This document shows positions 25,699-34,165 of a DNA stretch of 64,000 nucleotides, piece after piece. The DNA comes from Paracrocinitomix sp039939375 (GTDB taxonomy: Bacteria > Bacteroidota > Bacteroidia > Flavobacteriales_D > Crocinitomicaceae). Each line of letters starts with the position of its first letter. Position 1 is the first letter of the stretch. A model generated the notes under the pieces. That model worked only from the letters and a program-made list of their open reading frames with translations, did no database searches and was not told the DNA's origin. The stretch is taken from contig JBDVJO010000011.1 in the NCBI GenBank assembly GCA_039939375.1, positions 992,001 through 1,056,000 of the forward strand. The letters run 5' to 3'. The position numbers were made by a program, and so were the translations under genes.

Positions 25699-25733
25699 AG
25701 TCTTTATTCTATGTTCTAAAATCTATGCTCTGA
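25699..25733. repeat. Heptad array NNTCTNN before ftsZ
   Basis: Five units, AGTCTTT, ATTCTAT, GTTCTAA, AATCTAT and GCTCTGA, place TCT at 25701, 25708, 25715, 25722 and 25729. The sequence resembles the reverse complement of the array after ftsQ. The remainder of the ftsA-ftsZ gap shows only a small AGAC/GTCT hairpin near 25634-25645. Confidence 0.8.
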
Positions 25734-25827
25734 ATAAAAAATAAAGATGATGCAAAACGTTCAAAAACTACTAAACATTTTAGCCAGTATTGAGCAACAT
25801 CATCAAACAACAACAAAAACAGAAGTT

Positions 25828-27435
25828 ATGGAATTCGATTTACCAAAAGATTCGTCTTCAATTATCAAGGTAATTGGTATTGGAGGAGGTGGTGGAAACG
25901 CAGTCAACCACATGTACAATCAGGGAATTAAAGGGGTGGACTTTGTTATCTGTAATACAGATCAACAAGCATTAGATATCTCTCCAGTTCCAATCAAAAT
26001 TCAGTTGGGTCAAAGCTTAACTGAAGGTAGAGGTGCAGGTGCTATTCCTGAAATAGGAAAAAGTGCGGCTATTGAAAATATCGAAGACATCAAAGAGATT
26101 CTTGGTAAGAATACGAAAATGGTATTCATTACTGCTGGAATGGGTGGTGGAACAGGAACAGGTGCTGCTCCAGTAATTGCTAAGGTTGCTAAAGAGATGG
26201 ACATCTTAACTGTTGGTATCGTAACTGTTCCGTTTGGATTTGAAGGAAGAAAAAGAAAGCTTCAAGCTGAAGAAGGCTTAGAAGAATTAAGACAATGCGT
26301 AGATACCTTATTGATTATTAATAATGATCGATTAAGAGAGATGTTCGGAAACCTATCTTTAGGTAACGCATTCTCAAAAGCGGATGATGTTTTAGCAACT
26401 GCGGCTAAAGGTATCGCTGAAGTAATTTCTGTGACTGGAATGATTAACGTGGATTTCAATGATGTGAGCACGGTAATGAAAGATTCTGGTGTGGCAATTA
26501 TGGGGTCTTCAGTAGCTTCTGGTGAAAATAGAGCTATTGATGCAGTGAGAACTGCCTTAGAATCTCCATTGTTAAATGATAATGATATCGCTGGTGCTAA
26601 ATATGTGTTATTGAATATCACTTACGGTAACCAAGAAATTTTAATGGATGAAATTGGAGAGATTACGGATTACATTCAAGATGAAGCGGGAGCAACTGCT
26701 GATGTGATTTGGGGTCATGGTTTTGACGAGACCTTAGAAGATGGAATTTGCGTTACCTTAATCGCAACAGGATTCAACTCTTCACCAATAACAGGTTTTG
26801 AAAAAGCACCAGAGAAAAAAGTCGTGAGCTTAGATGACGATTCTGTTCCAACTATGATTTCTCAGCCGATTACAACACCGGTTGAATCTCCAGTAGCGAA
26901 AACCAACACTTGGAATGATGCTGCTGAAGAAAAGAACACATGGCAAGAAGAGAAAGAAGAAGAGCCATTCTTAATGGTGAAAGATGAAGAAGAAACAACT
27001 GCACAAACAGAATTGAATTGGGACGTGAAGTCTGAAACATCAGAAACAACAACTGATTCTTGGTCATCAACTGAAGCAAAAGCTGAAGAAGAGGAAGTAA
27101 TTAAACATTACTTAACTGATGATTTAGAAGAGAAAATTGAGATGGCCGAGCAATCTACTAAAACTGTTTTGTCACCAGAAGAGCAAGCAATGAGAGCAAA
27201 AGAAAGAATGGAGAGAATCCAGGCTTACACCTCAAAATTAAAATCATCAGAAGGAATTTCTGACTTAGAAAAAGAACCTGCTTATAAAAGAAAGAAGATT
27301 GAATTGGATGATGTTCCACATTCTTCTGAAGAAAGTATGAGCAAATTCACCCTGTCTGAAGGTACAGATCAAAACGGTCAAACCAAGATAGAGTTAAGAG
27401 AGAATAATTCGTTCCTACACGATAACGTAGACTAA
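25828..27435 (+). CDS. ftsZ: Tubulin-like division protein FtsZ
   Basis: A 535-residue GTPase that forms the Z ring. The nucleotide-binding start IKVIGIGGGGGNAVNHM, the tubulin signature GMGGGTGTG (104-112) and the T7-loop region follow in order. A long acidic, variable linker (about 330-520) leads to the conserved C-terminal peptide (ENNSFLHDNVD), the docking site for FtsA. The frame is open back to an ATG at 25747, which would add 27 residues (QNVQKLLNILASIEQHHQ and so on). The family normally begins near MEFDLPKD, so 25828 is preferred, but the longer form cannot be excluded. It is the last gene of the cluster and is followed by a terminator. Confidence 0.95.
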   Translation: MEFDLPKDSSSIIKVIGIGGGGGNAVNHMYNQGIKGVDFVICNTDQQALDISPVPIKIQLGQSLTEGRGAGAIPEIGKSAAIENIEDIKEILGKNTKMVFITAGMGGGTGTGAAPVIAKVAKEMDILTVGIVTVPFGFEGRKRKLQAEEGLEELRQCVDTLLIINNDRLREMFGNLSLGNAFSKADDVLATAAKGIAEVISVTGMINVDFNDVSTVMKDSGVAIMGSSVASGENRAIDAVRTALESPLLNDNDIAGAKYVLLNITYGNQEILMDEIGEITDYIQDEAGATADVIWGHGFDETLEDGICVTLIATGFNSSPITGFEKAPEKKVVSLDDDSVPTMISQPITTPVESPVAKTNTWNDAAEEKNTWQEEKEEEPFLMVKDEEETTAQTELNWDVKSETSETTTDSWSSTEAKAEEEEVIKHYLTDDLEEKIEMAEQSTKTVLSPEEQAMRAKERMERIQAYTSKLKSSEGISDLEKEPAYKRKKIELDDVPHSSEESMSKFTLSEGTDQNGQTKIELRENNSFLHDNVD

Positions 27436-27460
27436 TACATTCTGATTTACTTTTTATTTG

Positions 27461-27493
27461 AACCCTGTTGGCCATTGGCTGACAGGGTTTTTT
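27461..27493 (+). terminator. Rho-independent terminator after ftsZ
   Basis: An 8-bp stem AACCCTGT (27461-27468) / ACAGGGTT (27482-27489) with a loop that can form a further small stem, ending in a T run. It closes the dcw transcript. Confidence 0.8.
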
Positions 27494-27559
27494 GATGTCT
27501 ATAAAAAGATAAAGGTGTAGCTGCGAAAAGTGTTTCATCAAATTTTAGAATCTTATGTT

Positions 27560-27567
27560 TAACTTTG
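27560..27567 (+). promoter_or_regulatory. Candidate -7 element for yqeY
   Basis: TAACTTTG matches TAnnTTTG exactly and lies 15 bases before the yqeY ATG, implying a very short leader. A matching -33 element was not found. Confidence 0.4.
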
Positions 27568-27582
27568 AAAAAAACAATAAGT

Positions 27583-28029
27583 ATGAGTTTAACAGATAGA
27601 ATTAATACGGATATAAAAGAAGCAATGAAGGCTAAAGAGGCAGATAAATTAGCTGCCTTAAGAGATATAAAATCAAAGTTATTATTAGAAGCTACTAGTG
27701 GAGGAGGAGAGGTGTCAGAAGATGCTGAGAATAAAATCGTAATGAAATTGTATAAACAGCGTATGGATACTTATGATTTGTATGTGAAAGAAGGCAGAGA
27801 GGATTTGGCAAAAGATGAGAAGTTTCAGGCAGAGGTGATCAGCGCATACATGCCAGAAATGATGTCTGAAGATGAAATTAGAAAAGTGGTTCAAGATAAA
27901 ATTGCTGCAATGGGAGCAAACGGACCCCAAGATATTGGAAAAGTAATGGGACCAATTATGGGGCAATTAAACGGTAAGGCAGACGGTTCTGTGATATCAT
28001 CCATTGTTAAAGAAGAATTGAACAAGTAA
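27583..28029 (+). CDS. yqeY: GatB/YqeY domain protein
   Basis: A 148-residue helical protein of the GatB/YqeY family (LTDRINTDIKEAMKAKEADKLAALRDIKSKL at the start; IGKVMGPIMGQLNGKADGSVIS near the end). The family resembles the tRNA-binding tail of the GatB amidotransferase subunit, but its role as a stand-alone protein is not settled. A TTG at 27565 would add 6 residues that overlap the promoter element, so ATG 27583 is preferred. In many Bacteroidetes this gene follows ftsZ. It has its own promoter and terminator here. Confidence 0.9.
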   Translation: MSLTDRINTDIKEAMKAKEADKLAALRDIKSKLLLEATSGGGEVSEDAENKIVMKLYKQRMDTYDLYVKEGREDLAKDEKFQAEVISAYMPEMMSEDEIRKVVQDKIAAMGANGPQDIGKVMGPIMGQLNGKADGSVISSIVKEELNK

Positions 28030-28050
28030 TATTCGTTCGTAGAAATTAAA

Positions 28051-28078
28051 AAGGCGTCTCGGAAAACCGAGACGCCTT
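28051..28078. terminator. Bidirectional terminator, yqeY / 28105 gene
   Basis: A perfect 12-bp stem AAGGCGTCTCGG (28051-28062) / CCGAGACGCCTT (28067-28078) with an AAAA loop. T-rich tracts on both strands serve the two convergent genes. Confidence 0.92.
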
Positions 28079-28104
28079 TATTTTGAACCTAAATCTAACT
28101 ATTA

Positions 28105-28557
28105 TTAGAAAAAGCCTTTTATTTTCTTTCCGATATCACTATCGCCAATGTTCTTCATCATGTCACTTCCACCAGAGAACATACTCATTAGTCCTTTTCC
28201 TTCTGCATCACCTGATTCTTTCGCTGCGTTTGTAGCTCCACCTAAAAATCTGCTCATAACCTCACTTTTGATTTTTTCAATCATAGAAGGTTCCATGTTC
28301 GTCTTATTTTTTAAGTTGTACTCTAAATCTCCTTCTAATTTTTTCTGCACAGTGTTGGCATCTTCAGAATTGTCTTTAGCTGAGAATAAGTTTTCCATTA
28401 TTCCTTCGTTACCTCTTGACTTTTCTTTGTTTGCTCTATATTGAACCGCGTCTGCCGCTTGTTTCGTAACTTCTTCTTTTTCGCTTTCGCCTAAGTTGAA
28501 TTTAGACATGATGTCGCCTAAATCTACTTTCTTCATGATATCTTCTAATCCAAACAT
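28105..28557 (-). CDS. Small soluble protein, unknown
   Basis: A 150-residue protein with no signal peptide or membrane helix. It is rich in Lys, Glu, Met and Gly (DIMKKVDLGDIMSKFNLGESEKEE at the start; GGATNAAKESGDAEGKGLMSMFSGGSDMM near the end). The N-terminal half is probably helical. The frame opens further upstream, but ATG 28557 gives the natural start (FGLEDIMKKV). I do not recognise the family. It is a single gene convergent with yqeY and separated from it by a bidirectional terminator. Confidence 0.72.
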   Translation of the reverse strand: MFGLEDIMKKVDLGDIMSKFNLGESEKEEVTKQAADAVQYRANKEKSRGNEGIMENLFSAKDNSEDANTVQKKLEGDLEYNLKNKTNMEPSMIEKIKSEVMSRFLGGATNAAKESGDAEGKGLMSMFSGGSDMMKNIGDSDIGKKIKGFF

Positions 28558-28654
28558 GTAATTTCTTTTTGTTGGAACTAAAGTATAGGATATCAAGAAA
28601 AGGCTGAGCTAATTTTGGATGGATGAATAGATTTTCTCGTTAAGCTGCAGGGAT

Positions 28655-29956
28655 TTAATCTGCGAGTTCAACTAAATAGGTATTAACAAATGAAATCATA
28701 CGCTCTCTATTTTCTTCAGAACGACTGAAATGCTCAGCCTGTGCAGCAAAGTCAACATGAAAGTTTGAAAAGAAGACATAGCAGTCTAATAATCCTTTTT
28801 CTTCCATTTCATAGGCGAAACCTAGTTCTTCAGGTTTATCATGTCTGTTTTTGTCTAACATTTTTTGCCAACTATAAATCTCTAAGTATTGTTGATCTGT
28901 AATGTCATTTTCCTTAATCATTCCAGTTGTTTCAGTAAAGGCTTCAACCTTCAGTTTTGCCTCTTGGTAATCTTTCCAATGATTTTTTTGAAGCTTATAA
29001 TCAATCCCCATTTGGTTTGGAAATATAGGTCGGTTTACTCTTCTATCATTTAATTGCTTGTCTTCTAAGAACAGCACTTCACTTAAATAGCTTTTCATGT
29101 CTTGACCTTGATATAAGGCGAACATTTGTTCAACCTGTTCTCTGGCCCGGTAAATATTACCTTCTCCAAATAAGATTTTCGCTAAATTTTCTTTGGGTTC
29201 AATGACATCTGGAAATAATTCAATGGATTTTTTTAAGTAAAATTTCGCGCTATCAGCATCTTCTTTGAAGTAATGATACAAGTAATAACTCATGTTAACG
29301 TTGTATGAGTTCGGGTAGATTTGGATGAGTGTGTCAAGGATTTCTCGTCCTTGCTCAAGCTGACCTTTGTTCAAGTTTTCATAGGCGTCTGTATACCAAT
29401 TGACATGTGCGGTATCTACTCTTACGGTATCTGGTTCGTATGTGAAAAATAAGGCTCTTAGATTTGCGTCCGCTCTTACCGATCTTGATCGCAAGGTAGC
29501 CTCACGCATAGCAAAAATGTACTCGTTATATTGTTGAGCATACATTTCAAAAGCCATTTGATCTAAGTCAGATAATCGCGTATCAATTTGATAAATCATT
29601 GCTTGAACTTCTTTTTCTTTTGAAGTTGTTAATCCACCTTGCTCAGCAGCTGTAACTACCGAATCGCGTAGTCTTCTTAATTTATCAAAATCACGTTGAA
29701 TTAAATAGTATTCAAATGACTCACCTACTGCTTGCAGTTTAGAATTATAAATAGTTTCACGCATTTCTACATAAATATCCCATGCTTCTGGTCGTGATTC
29801 ATCACCCGCTTTGTCAAGAAGTTTTTTTAATTTTTCTGATGCTTTGAACGGATCTTTATCAAATAACTCAATACAAGATTTAATTTTTTTATCAGGCTGA
29901 GAAAAAGCTGGAATTGTTACGAAAAAGGCAAGAGCAATTAAAAGGGATAATTTCAT
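28655..29956 (-). CDS. Secreted TPR-like helical protein, unknown
   Basis: A 433-residue protein with a signal peptide (1-19, TIPAFSQ end) and a mostly helical body. It contains TPR-like stretches, for example LEQGREILDTLIQIYPNSYNVNMSYYLY followed by DADSAKFYLKKSIELFP (quoted in parts). It is the last gene of a four-gene minus operon, 11 bases after the PHP phosphatase. A periplasmic scaffold role is possible but not shown. The N-terminal CIELFDKDPFKASEKLKKLL also looks like a degenerate repeat. Confidence 0.75.
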   Translation of the reverse strand: MKLSLLIALAFFVTIPAFSQPDKKIKSCIELFDKDPFKASEKLKKLLDKAGDESRPEAWDIYVEMRETIYNSKLQAVGESFEYYLIQRDFDKLRRLRDSVVTAAEQGGLTTSKEKEVQAMIYQIDTRLSDLDQMAFEMYAQQYNEYIFAMREATLRSRSVRADANLRALFFTYEPDTVRVDTAHVNWYTDAYENLNKGQLEQGREILDTLIQIYPNSYNVNMSYYLYHYFKEDADSAKFYLKKSIELFPDVIEPKENLAKILFGEGNIYRAREQVEQMFALYQGQDMKSYLSEVLFLEDKQLNDRRVNRPIFPNQMGIDYKLQKNHWKDYQEAKLKVEAFTETTGMIKENDITDQQYLEIYSWQKMLDKNRHDKPEELGFAYEMEEKGLLDCYVFFSNFHVDFAAQAEHFSRSEENRERMISFVNTYLVELAD

Positions 29957-29967
29957 GTAAGCGATAC

Positions 29968-30714
29968 TTATAGTTGTTTGTTTAGCAATGTTGGCTTGTT
30001 GGCAATCTTGTGTAAATATGGATTTGTTCTCATTTGATCCATTAACTCAAGATGTCCTAAATGATGACAATCTGAACCGATCACATCAATCATATCTTTG
30101 TCAATCAAAGATTCGGCCATTTTCTTTACGGCAGGGCCATACTGACCAGATAACGAATTTGTGTTTAATTGTAACAAACAACCTCTATTACTAAAGTCTT
30201 CAATCGTGTCCCAAGCGTTATGATAGAACGGGTAACGTTCAACATGTGCAAGTATTGGTTTGTATCCAGATGTAATCATGTTAAATATCGCATCCTTAAC
30301 TCTTGGCGGTTCATTAGAAAAAGACAACTCAAATAAAACGTAATTATCGCCAAATGTCAAGAGTTCTTTTTTGGCAATCAATTCTTCAAAATGTCCGTCT
30401 AAATAATACTCTGCAGCTGCTTCAATTTCAATATTGATTCCAACATCTTTAATGGCCTTTCTAACTTTTTCCAGTCCACCTAATATTGTTTCGGGATTGT
30501 TTTTGTAAAAATCAATCATGATATGAGGTGTCGTGATGACTTTTTTAAAGCCAAGTTCACTAAACTTTTTAAGCATGATTAAAGATTCGTCTATGTTTTT
30601 AGAGCCATCATCAATTCCCGGAATCAAATGCGAATGCAAATCAGTTCCTAACAAACTAAAATCATAAGGATCTAGTTTTGGAGTTTTCTTAAACAATTTG
30701 GACAAAAATCCCAT
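29968..30714 (-). CDS. CpsB/YwqE-like PHP tyrosine phosphatase
   Basis: A 248-residue metal-dependent phosphatase of the PHP superfamily. The metal-binding motif LHSHLIPGIDDGS places His27, His29 and Asp35 near the N-terminus, and TTPHIM, AHVERYPFYH and SDCHHLGH supply the other ligands. Relatives (CpsB, YwqE) remove phosphate from tyrosine kinases that control capsule export. No such kinase or Wza is visible in this window, but a sugar-nucleotide operon lies 10 kb away. It is third in the minus operon, 42 bases after the WG-repeat gene. Confidence 0.9.
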   Translation of the reverse strand: MGFLSKLFKKTPKLDPYDFSLLGTDLHSHLIPGIDDGSKNIDESLIMLKKFSELGFKKVITTPHIMIDFYKNNPETILGGLEKVRKAIKDVGINIEIEAAAEYYLDGHFEELIAKKELLTFGDNYVLFELSFSNEPPRVKDAIFNMITSGYKPILAHVERYPFYHNAWDTIEDFSNRGCLLQLNTNSLSGQYGPAVKKMAESLIDKDMIDVIGSDCHHLGHLELMDQMRTNPYLHKIANKPTLLNKQL

Positions 30715-30756
30715 AGTTGGCTTTTTCTTACTACTAAATTACGAGAATAAACTGAT

Positions 30757-33700
30757 TTAGTTTTTGGGATCGAACAAACTTTTTCCATCATTTGAAAAGT
30801 ATCCAAAAGAATTGAAGAATCTTACCTTAAAAAGCTCCCTATCATTTTTAATATAATGGTATTCTACCGGGATAATTAATTTTCCTGTTGTAGTGTACAT
30901 ACCATATTTCACTTTCTCCTTCATCAAGAATTTATCCGAAGAAATTGGTGTAATGCTTTGAAAAGATAAGGCCTGATTTATGTAACCAGAATATAAAAAG
31001 TCAGCTCCGTGATGTGAAACAATTAATCCATTAGAATTTACAGCTTTAATGTCTTTAAAAGGTCTGTTAATTACTTTAGATCCGTCTTTGTTAAGCAAAT
31101 AAGATGTTGAATTTACAGTGACCTTAAAATACACTTCGTTGTATTTTGAGATGTAATCATATTCACATGGGATAATTAGTTTACCTTCTTTTGTAAGCAA
31201 ACCAACTCCATTTTTTGAATAAGCGAATTTGTATTCGTCATAGTCTCGAAATCTCGTGAATAGGTTTTGATTGATTTTTTCGCCTTTTGCGTTAATGAGG
31301 TAAAATTCGTTTTTATCCTTTTTTGCAATAGCCCATCCATCAACTTGAAATAAAATTTCTTCATATTCTGCGCGAACCAGTGTATCACCTTCAAGAGAAA
31401 TTATCCCTAATTTTTGACTTGGATTTTTGAAAACGTAACAATTTGGTCCAATACTTATTGCGTTCTCTAGGTGTTTACTCAAATATTTCCCTGTTTTCAT
31501 TGAGAAAAGACGATTTTTTGAGCCTTTTTGCACAAAAACTTCATCATTTTGCAAATTATAAGATAAAATGCTAGCCTTTTTAGGCAGGTGAATTTCCTCT
31601 TTATCGGAAATAATTTGAATGCTGTTGGCTATATCTCGGTAAACGATATATTTTTCTGTTGTCGCAAGAATTTCTTGGCAATTATTATAATCGATAAGAG
31701 TATCGCCTTTTAAGTTTAGGATTAACTTTTTCTTCTTTTTTATGAAAACTTCAAATCGATCATAGCCAAGCGGAGTGATAGATCTGGTTTTAAAACCATT
31801 GAAGTAGATGTCTCCTGAATCAGTAATGATTTGCTTTTTTCCTTTTCTAGTCACCTGAGCATAATGCTGATTAAAAGTGCTGACATATTGATATTGGAAA
31901 GGGGTTATGTTTTTCAGATTTGTGTCCACCATTGCCCAATTCTTGCTTTTTGAGTTGTGTGCAAACCACATGCCGTTAGAGTAGTCACTAAATTGATCGA
32001 TATTTGATTCTGAAAATTTACCAGATGATCGTTCATAAATGTAGTTCTTGTTTACTTTATGGCTGACCTGATAATAGAGTTTTCCGTTTGAATACTTTCG
32101 CGATACTTGACTATATTCAATCGGTACTATAACTGTTAATGCTGTATCTATCACTCCCCATCTGCCATTTTGTTGAACTATAGCTTGTCCATTTACAAAG
32201 TCGGTTGCAAATTGAAATGGTGTTTCATTAAGTTTTTCACCATTCTTCTTTATGAAATGCCAAGCGCCCTTATTTATTCTGAAATTTGGCCAAGCATCAT
32301 GCGTGCCGATAGATTTCAGTCCTAAATTTGATAAGTAATTATAGCTATTAAAGTCATAAATACTGTTGCTTTTGAATTTTGTTTTTTCAACTTCCCCTCC
32401 TTGACAAATGAGTAAAAAACCTTCAATCTGTCTTCCCATATATGTTAGGTCATTGTGCAGAACATTTCCTGCAGTGTCAATCAAAATGGGTTTTTTAGTT
32501 AGTGCCCTTGCATAGTCGTATTTTTGAAAATCTTTTAGAAAAATATGTTGGTATAGTTCTTTTGTGATTTTTGTTCTCGTTCTATTATCTATCCACTCAA
32601 AGAATCCCCTTGAGTAGCCAATATTGTTGTGAAACCCATAAAATGCAGATTGTTTGTGCGCGTTCTCTTTGTCCTTGGGTAGGCCAACATCTAAAATCTT
32701 ACCTCTAAAGGCAAAAGTATAACGGTTATCATCAACTAGCCAAAGACTTTTATATCTCTTGTTGATTAGAACAGAATCTTCAAATGAGTGTAAAGACCAT
32801 TTACCCTTAACTTTGATGATAGTGTCTTTTCGCTGAACTTCTCTAATTAATCTGTACCATCCGTAATTGTTATAAATTTCATCTTTATCCTCTACAATAG
32901 CATCCTTTGAAGAAGAAGGACCAGAGAAATTCATGTTCTGAGACCGTTGTCTTGGTAAAACTTGCTTTTCAAAACTTAAGCTCATAAATTCATCATAGAC
33001 TTTCCGATCTTTAATCGTTCCTTCTTGGTCCATATTGATGAGGACTAATTTGTTAGCTGAAATGCATTTTATATTGGAGTCGTAGATTCTGATTTCATTG
33101 TATACACTGGGCTCAATTTCTTTACCACTTCTTGATATCAATCCTTTCTTTCCGGCATATTCAACCTGATAAAATCGATCATAATCCGTAATATCAGTAA
33201 AACTTGGTGGAATTATTTCTTGGCCGTTCATGCTGTGCAATCCATAAAGCCCGTCTTTTAAAACATATACTTGGTTTGATGAAAAATTAATTCCGTCAAA
33301 TGCTGGGGCCAAAATAATAGTACTGGTCTTGAGGTTGTAAAGTCCAACTTTAGAGTTGTTCTCAAAAACGATAAAAGGATAATTTACATCTGAAATTCCA
33401 GCTGACTGAGGAATATCAAAAGATTTTAAAGACTCTGTATCAAGAAATTTGTACGCACCATTTTTGATTCCAATAAAATACTTGCTATTTGAGTAAATTA
33501 TATGTTCATAGTTGCTAAAAAGAATTTGATTTTTCGAAGTGTCTAATATTCTTGAATCAACATCAGATACAAGTACACGCAGGTCGTCAGTTTTCTTCTC
33601 ATATGCCTTCAGGTCTTTTTGGAAAACAGTCAAATCTGATTTGCTGAGTAAATCAAAACCACCATTTGTCTTATAAGCGAGCACAAAGTTATCTTGAACT

Positions 33701-34161
33701 TTTCCATCAATGTAATATGATTCACTAAGTTTCCTCGTTTTGTTGTTAAAGTATTGAATGGAGTCATTTAAAATCAAACGAAATACTTCATAATTGAGTC
33801 GAGTAATGGAGTCATAATTTTGACTAAGAACAAGTTCATCTTCAAACATAAGAGACCAATTATCTCCTTCGCGATAGCAATACCAACTAGTATCTAAGAA
33901 GCTCACCTGATCGTAAATGGGTTCGGTGAAAACCGCTCCTTTACTGTCAATTACGCCAACTTTACTTTTGGAATGATAAATAAATTTTTGCCCGATATAA
34001 CTATAATCTAAATAGTCATAAGTTGGCGCTAGAAAATTTTTTCCGTCCGCGTCAATCAATCCCCATTTTCCATTGTCAGCAATAGGCAATAGTTTGGAAT
34101 GTTGTGCCCAAATAGCTGATGATGAAACTATGATCAGGAATATTAAAAACTTCCTTATCAT
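30757..34161 (-). CDS. Large secreted WG-repeat protein
   Basis: A 1134-residue protein with a signal peptide (1-19, SSAIWAQ). Many WG repeats (beta hairpins of about 35-45 residues) run along the whole length: KWGLIDADGK, KVGVIDSKGA, LYGLHSMNGQEII, KKGLISRSGKEI, RWGVIDTALTVIVP, GVGLLTKEGKLIIPCEY and KYGMYTTTGKLIIPVEY. WG proteins are widespread in Bacteroidetes; their function is mostly unknown and probably involves binding at the cell surface or in the periplasm. No sorting domain is seen at the C-terminus. It is second in the minus operon, 4 bases after the lipoprotein. Confidence 0.9.
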   Translation of the reverse strand: MIRKFLIFLIIVSSSAIWAQHSKLLPIADNGKWGLIDADGKNFLAPTYDYLDYSYIGQKFIYHSKSKVGVIDSKGAVFTEPIYDQVSFLDTSWYCYREGDNWSLMFEDELVLSQNYDSITRLNYEVFRLILNDSIQYFNNKTRKLSESYYIDGKVQDNFVLAYKTNGGFDLLSKSDLTVFQKDLKAYEKKTDDLRVLVSDVDSRILDTSKNQILFSNYEHIIYSNSKYFIGIKNGAYKFLDTESLKSFDIPQSAGISDVNYPFIVFENNSKVGLYNLKTSTIILAPAFDGINFSSNQVYVLKDGLYGLHSMNGQEIIPPSFTDITDYDRFYQVEYAGKKGLISRSGKEIEPSVYNEIRIYDSNIKCISANKLVLINMDQEGTIKDRKVYDEFMSLSFEKQVLPRQRSQNMNFSGPSSSKDAIVEDKDEIYNNYGWYRLIREVQRKDTIIKVKGKWSLHSFEDSVLINKRYKSLWLVDDNRYTFAFRGKILDVGLPKDKENAHKQSAFYGFHNNIGYSRGFFEWIDNRTRTKITKELYQHIFLKDFQKYDYARALTKKPILIDTAGNVLHNDLTYMGRQIEGFLLICQGGEVEKTKFKSNSIYDFNSYNYLSNLGLKSIGTHDAWPNFRINKGAWHFIKKNGEKLNETPFQFATDFVNGQAIVQQNGRWGVIDTALTVIVPIEYSQVSRKYSNGKLYYQVSHKVNKNYIYERSSGKFSESNIDQFSDYSNGMWFAHNSKSKNWAMVDTNLKNITPFQYQYVSTFNQHYAQVTRKGKKQIITDSGDIYFNGFKTRSITPLGYDRFEVFIKKKKKLILNLKGDTLIDYNNCQEILATTEKYIVYRDIANSIQIISDKEEIHLPKKASILSYNLQNDEVFVQKGSKNRLFSMKTGKYLSKHLENAISIGPNCYVFKNPSQKLGIISLEGDTLVRAEYEEILFQVDGWAIAKKDKNEFYLINAKGEKINQNLFTRFRDYDEYKFAYSKNGVGLLTKEGKLIIPCEYDYISKYNEVYFKVTVNSTSYLLNKDGSKVINRPFKDIKAVNSNGLIVSHHGADFLYSGYINQALSFQSITPISSDKFLMKEKVKYGMYTTTGKLIIPVEYHYIKNDRELFKVRFFNSFGYFSNDGKSLFDPKN

Positions 34162-34165
34162 ATCA

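Noticed and set aside
4573..25733. Insertion sequence or phage remnants near the repeats
   Set aside because: No transposase, integrase or terminal inverted repeats with target duplications were seen in the window.
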